A stretch of DNA of 64,000 nt from Lachnospiraceae bacterium (GTDB lineage: Bacteria; Bacillota; Clostridia; Lachnospirales; Lachnospiraceae). The position numbers were made by a program, and so were the translations under genes. This document shows positions 62,488 through 64,000 of the stretch, piece after piece. The stretch spans positions 195,857 to 259,856 of the forward strand of contig JAAUZC010000015.1 of the NCBI GenBank assembly GCA_014804795.1. The letters run 5' to 3'. Below the pieces are notes generated by a model that saw nothing but the letters and a program-made list of their open reading frames with translations, was not told the DNA's origin and searched no databases. The first letter of the stretch is position 1, and every line of letters begins with the position of its first letter.

Positions 62488-64000
62488 TTACCGTCTGTCA
62501 ATTCCATCTGTGTCATCAAGCGCACTCAGGTCCGCCGCCAGTTCGGCCTGCTCTTTTTTCTTTTTTCTGATGCGTACCACGACGATAACGGCAACTATCA
62601 CAAGAACAATAACGACTATCACGATCGGCAGAATGAATTTATTGCCGCCTCCCGTCATCTCTTCCATGCCTATCATATCGCCTTCCATGCCCATCATCTC
62701 ATCCGAAAAATCTCCCATCATCTCCTCGGAAACGAACAGCTCCAGTTCTTTTTCTATCGTTGTCACTACACCGGATTCATTTTCAAAAGAGATGACCGCT
62801 TTGATCTTGCCGTCATCCATAGTCGGCGCTGCGCCTGTTACCATAGCATCCACGCTGCCGGTAACTCCCGAAGGAATCGTGCCGAGGAAGCTGTCGCCGC
62901 CTGTAATGCTGTCTCCCTCAAATTTTACCCAGACATTGTAAAGCGTTGTCTTACCCGTGTTATATACGTCAAACATGATGTTTGTCTGTCCGCCTACCGT
63001 GATATCCATGGGCATGACTTCCGCATCCCCTGTCTCACAGCGCTGCTCCTGATAGATCGGAATGGATACGCTTGCGGTATCCGTCAGATCGATCGCATCT
63101 TTTGCGTCATATTTCATATTGACATCCAACACATAAGGTTTTTGGGACAGATCCGACTTTGCCGACATCTCTATCACAAGGTCCTTCGATGCCCCGGGTG
63201 CAATGGTATCCACATAGACGGAGCTGGAACCGGAAGTGGGCAAAAACGCCGCAAACGTACTATCCGCATCTTTTCCTTCTTCTTTTGCCTGCATATCAAA
63301 CAGCACATTCGTCACACTGGACGATTTGGATGTATTCTTTACATGTATCGTCAATACAAATGTCTCGCCCGCCAAAACCTGTGCCGGATTCGTCTCAAAT
63401 CCCGTCACAATAATACGGGGTTTGGATTTCTGCGTGTTATCTCCCATCGCGTCACCATCCAGAGATCCGCTCTCCGCTGTTCCTATGGTTTTGACATAGG
63501 TGGTGAGTTCCGCCGTCTCCACAGTGCCGTTTCTTGTATAAGTCACATCAAACTTCAGCGGATAATAACCGCTTTTTACATCAGAGCGCACCACAAAATT
63601 GAAGGAGATATCCTGTCTCACCTCCTCCAGATTTCTCTGGTTGTCATAAGGCGGAAAACTCAAAATGGTTCTGGTCGCTCCTGCCGAACTGGGTTCAAAG
63701 GGCCACTCCGCCACCAGATTGGAAATATGGGGCTTGATCATCACATCACTGAGCGCCGCAGGTGATAAATTGATCACTGGCAGAACAATCGTCACAGCCT
63801 GCCCGTATTTTACAGTCGGTGTCTGGTATGTGTCAGCCAGTGAAAGGAATTCACTGGTACTGGAAGGAATCGATGCAACCACGGCATCCATCATGTTCTC
63901 CACATTCTTCACATAATTCTGCATCTCTCCATAGCCGTTTGCATGGTTGTAATCCTTACTGATCTTCTGCTGCGCCTCATTCAGCATATCCACAATCTTC
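62488..64000 (-). CDS. Large surface protein with C-terminal membrane anchor, partial
   Basis: The 3' part of a gene whose start lies beyond the right edge; about 503 codons are visible. It contains several Ig-like/CARDB-type beta-sandwich domains, recognised by repeats such as FVLTIHVKNTSKSSSVTNVLF and TNIMFDVYNTGKTTLYNVWV. A Met/Gly/Glu-rich hinge (EEMMGDFSDEMMGMEGDMIGMEEM) precedes one membrane helix (FILPIVIVVIVLVIVAVIVVV) and a short basic tail. It resembles the COG1361-type partners that accompany MacB-type transporters in clostridia. The permease gene follows by 80 bases, so both likely act together at the cell surface. Confidence 0.88.
   Translation of the reverse strand, partial: KIVDMLNEAQQKISKDYNHANGYGEMQNYVKNVENMMDAVVASIPSSTSEFLSLADTYQTPTVKYGQAVTIVLPVINLSPAALSDVMIKPHISNLVAEWPFEPSSAGATRTILSFPPYDNQRNLEEVRQDISFNFVVRSDVKSGYYPLKFDVTYTRNGTVETAELTTYVKTIGTAESGSLDGDAMGDNTQKSKPRIIVTGFETNPAQVLAGETFVLTIHVKNTSKSSSVTNVLFDMQAKEEGKDADSTFAAFLPTSGSSSVYVDTIAPGASKDLVIEMSAKSDLSQKPYVLDVNMKYDAKDAIDLTDTASVSIPIYQEQRCETGDAEVMPMDITVGGQTNIMFDVYNTGKTTLYNVWVKFEGDSITGGDSFLGTIPSGVTGSVDAMVTGAAPTMDDGKIKAVISFENESGVVTTIEKELELFVSEEMMGDFSDEMMGMEGDMIGMEEMTGGGNKFILPIVIVVIVLVIVAVIVVVRIRKKKKEQAELAADLSALDDTDGIDRR

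Overview
The window looks like chromosomal DNA of an anaerobic, probably spore-forming clostridium, most likely a Lachnospiraceae member (Bacillota). Support comes from the conserved order ispF / cysE-cysS-mrnC-rlmB-sigH, an [FeFe]-hydrogenase with its HydG and HydF maturases, a clade II fused PurL, an oxygen-independent QueH, tRNA genes without an encoded CCA, strong AGGAGG-type ribosome sites, and a Gram-positive RND pump with a lipoprotein adaptor. Nearly all genes lie on the minus strand; only two large genes (21.6-23.9 kb and 35.3-38.3 kb) lie on the plus strand.

Layout from left to right. 0-3.8 kb: part of an ABC ATPase, a membrane-anchored propeller-like protein, a solute-binding lipoprotein and a Cof-type HAD phosphatase. 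4-5.7 kb: an ECF sigma factor and a repetitive protein of unknown role. 5.8-10.3 kb: carAB behind a consensus promoter whose -10 box lies in a perfect inverted repeat. 10.3-11.5 kb: an iron-sulfur flavoprotein and a PAP2 phosphatase. 11.6-16.4 kb: hydrogenase, hydF, hydG and a small membrane protein. 16.5-21.4 kb: purL, a TetR regulator and an unknown protein. 21.6-25.2 kb: a large cNMP-binding-domain protein and an Rpn-type nuclease. 25.2-31.4 kb: an RND efflux operon with its own TetR regulator and a secreted protein.

31.5-38.3 kb is accessory-looking. A gene-free stretch and a two-gene module (predicted PH-like / Mrr-like nuclease / glycine-zipper membrane protein plus a 114-residue partner) lie downstream of sigH, and a helicase-nuclease of defence type sits between sigH and rlmB, splitting a normally contiguous block. 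This is the best candidate for an undescribed system. 38.3-49.4 kb is housekeeping: rlmB, mrnC, cysS, cysE, ispF, a Suv3-like helicase, tRNA-Met, tRNA-Val, argS, a HigBA-type toxin-antitoxin pair, queH, tRNA-Trp and a TSUP exporter.

49.4-61.0 kb is catabolic. nagA and nagB lie downstream of a DUF4838 glycosidase-like gene, with 110-bp tandem repeats just ahead of nagB. Further upstream, an apparent operon of a ROK regulator, an FSA-type transaldolase, a triose-phosphate isomerase paralogue, a divergent LarA-like nickel-pincer protein and an SsuABC-type importer looks like an uncharacterised pathway for an acidic or hydroxylated substrate. 61-64 kb: a MacB/FtsX-type permease and a large surface protein cut by the right edge.
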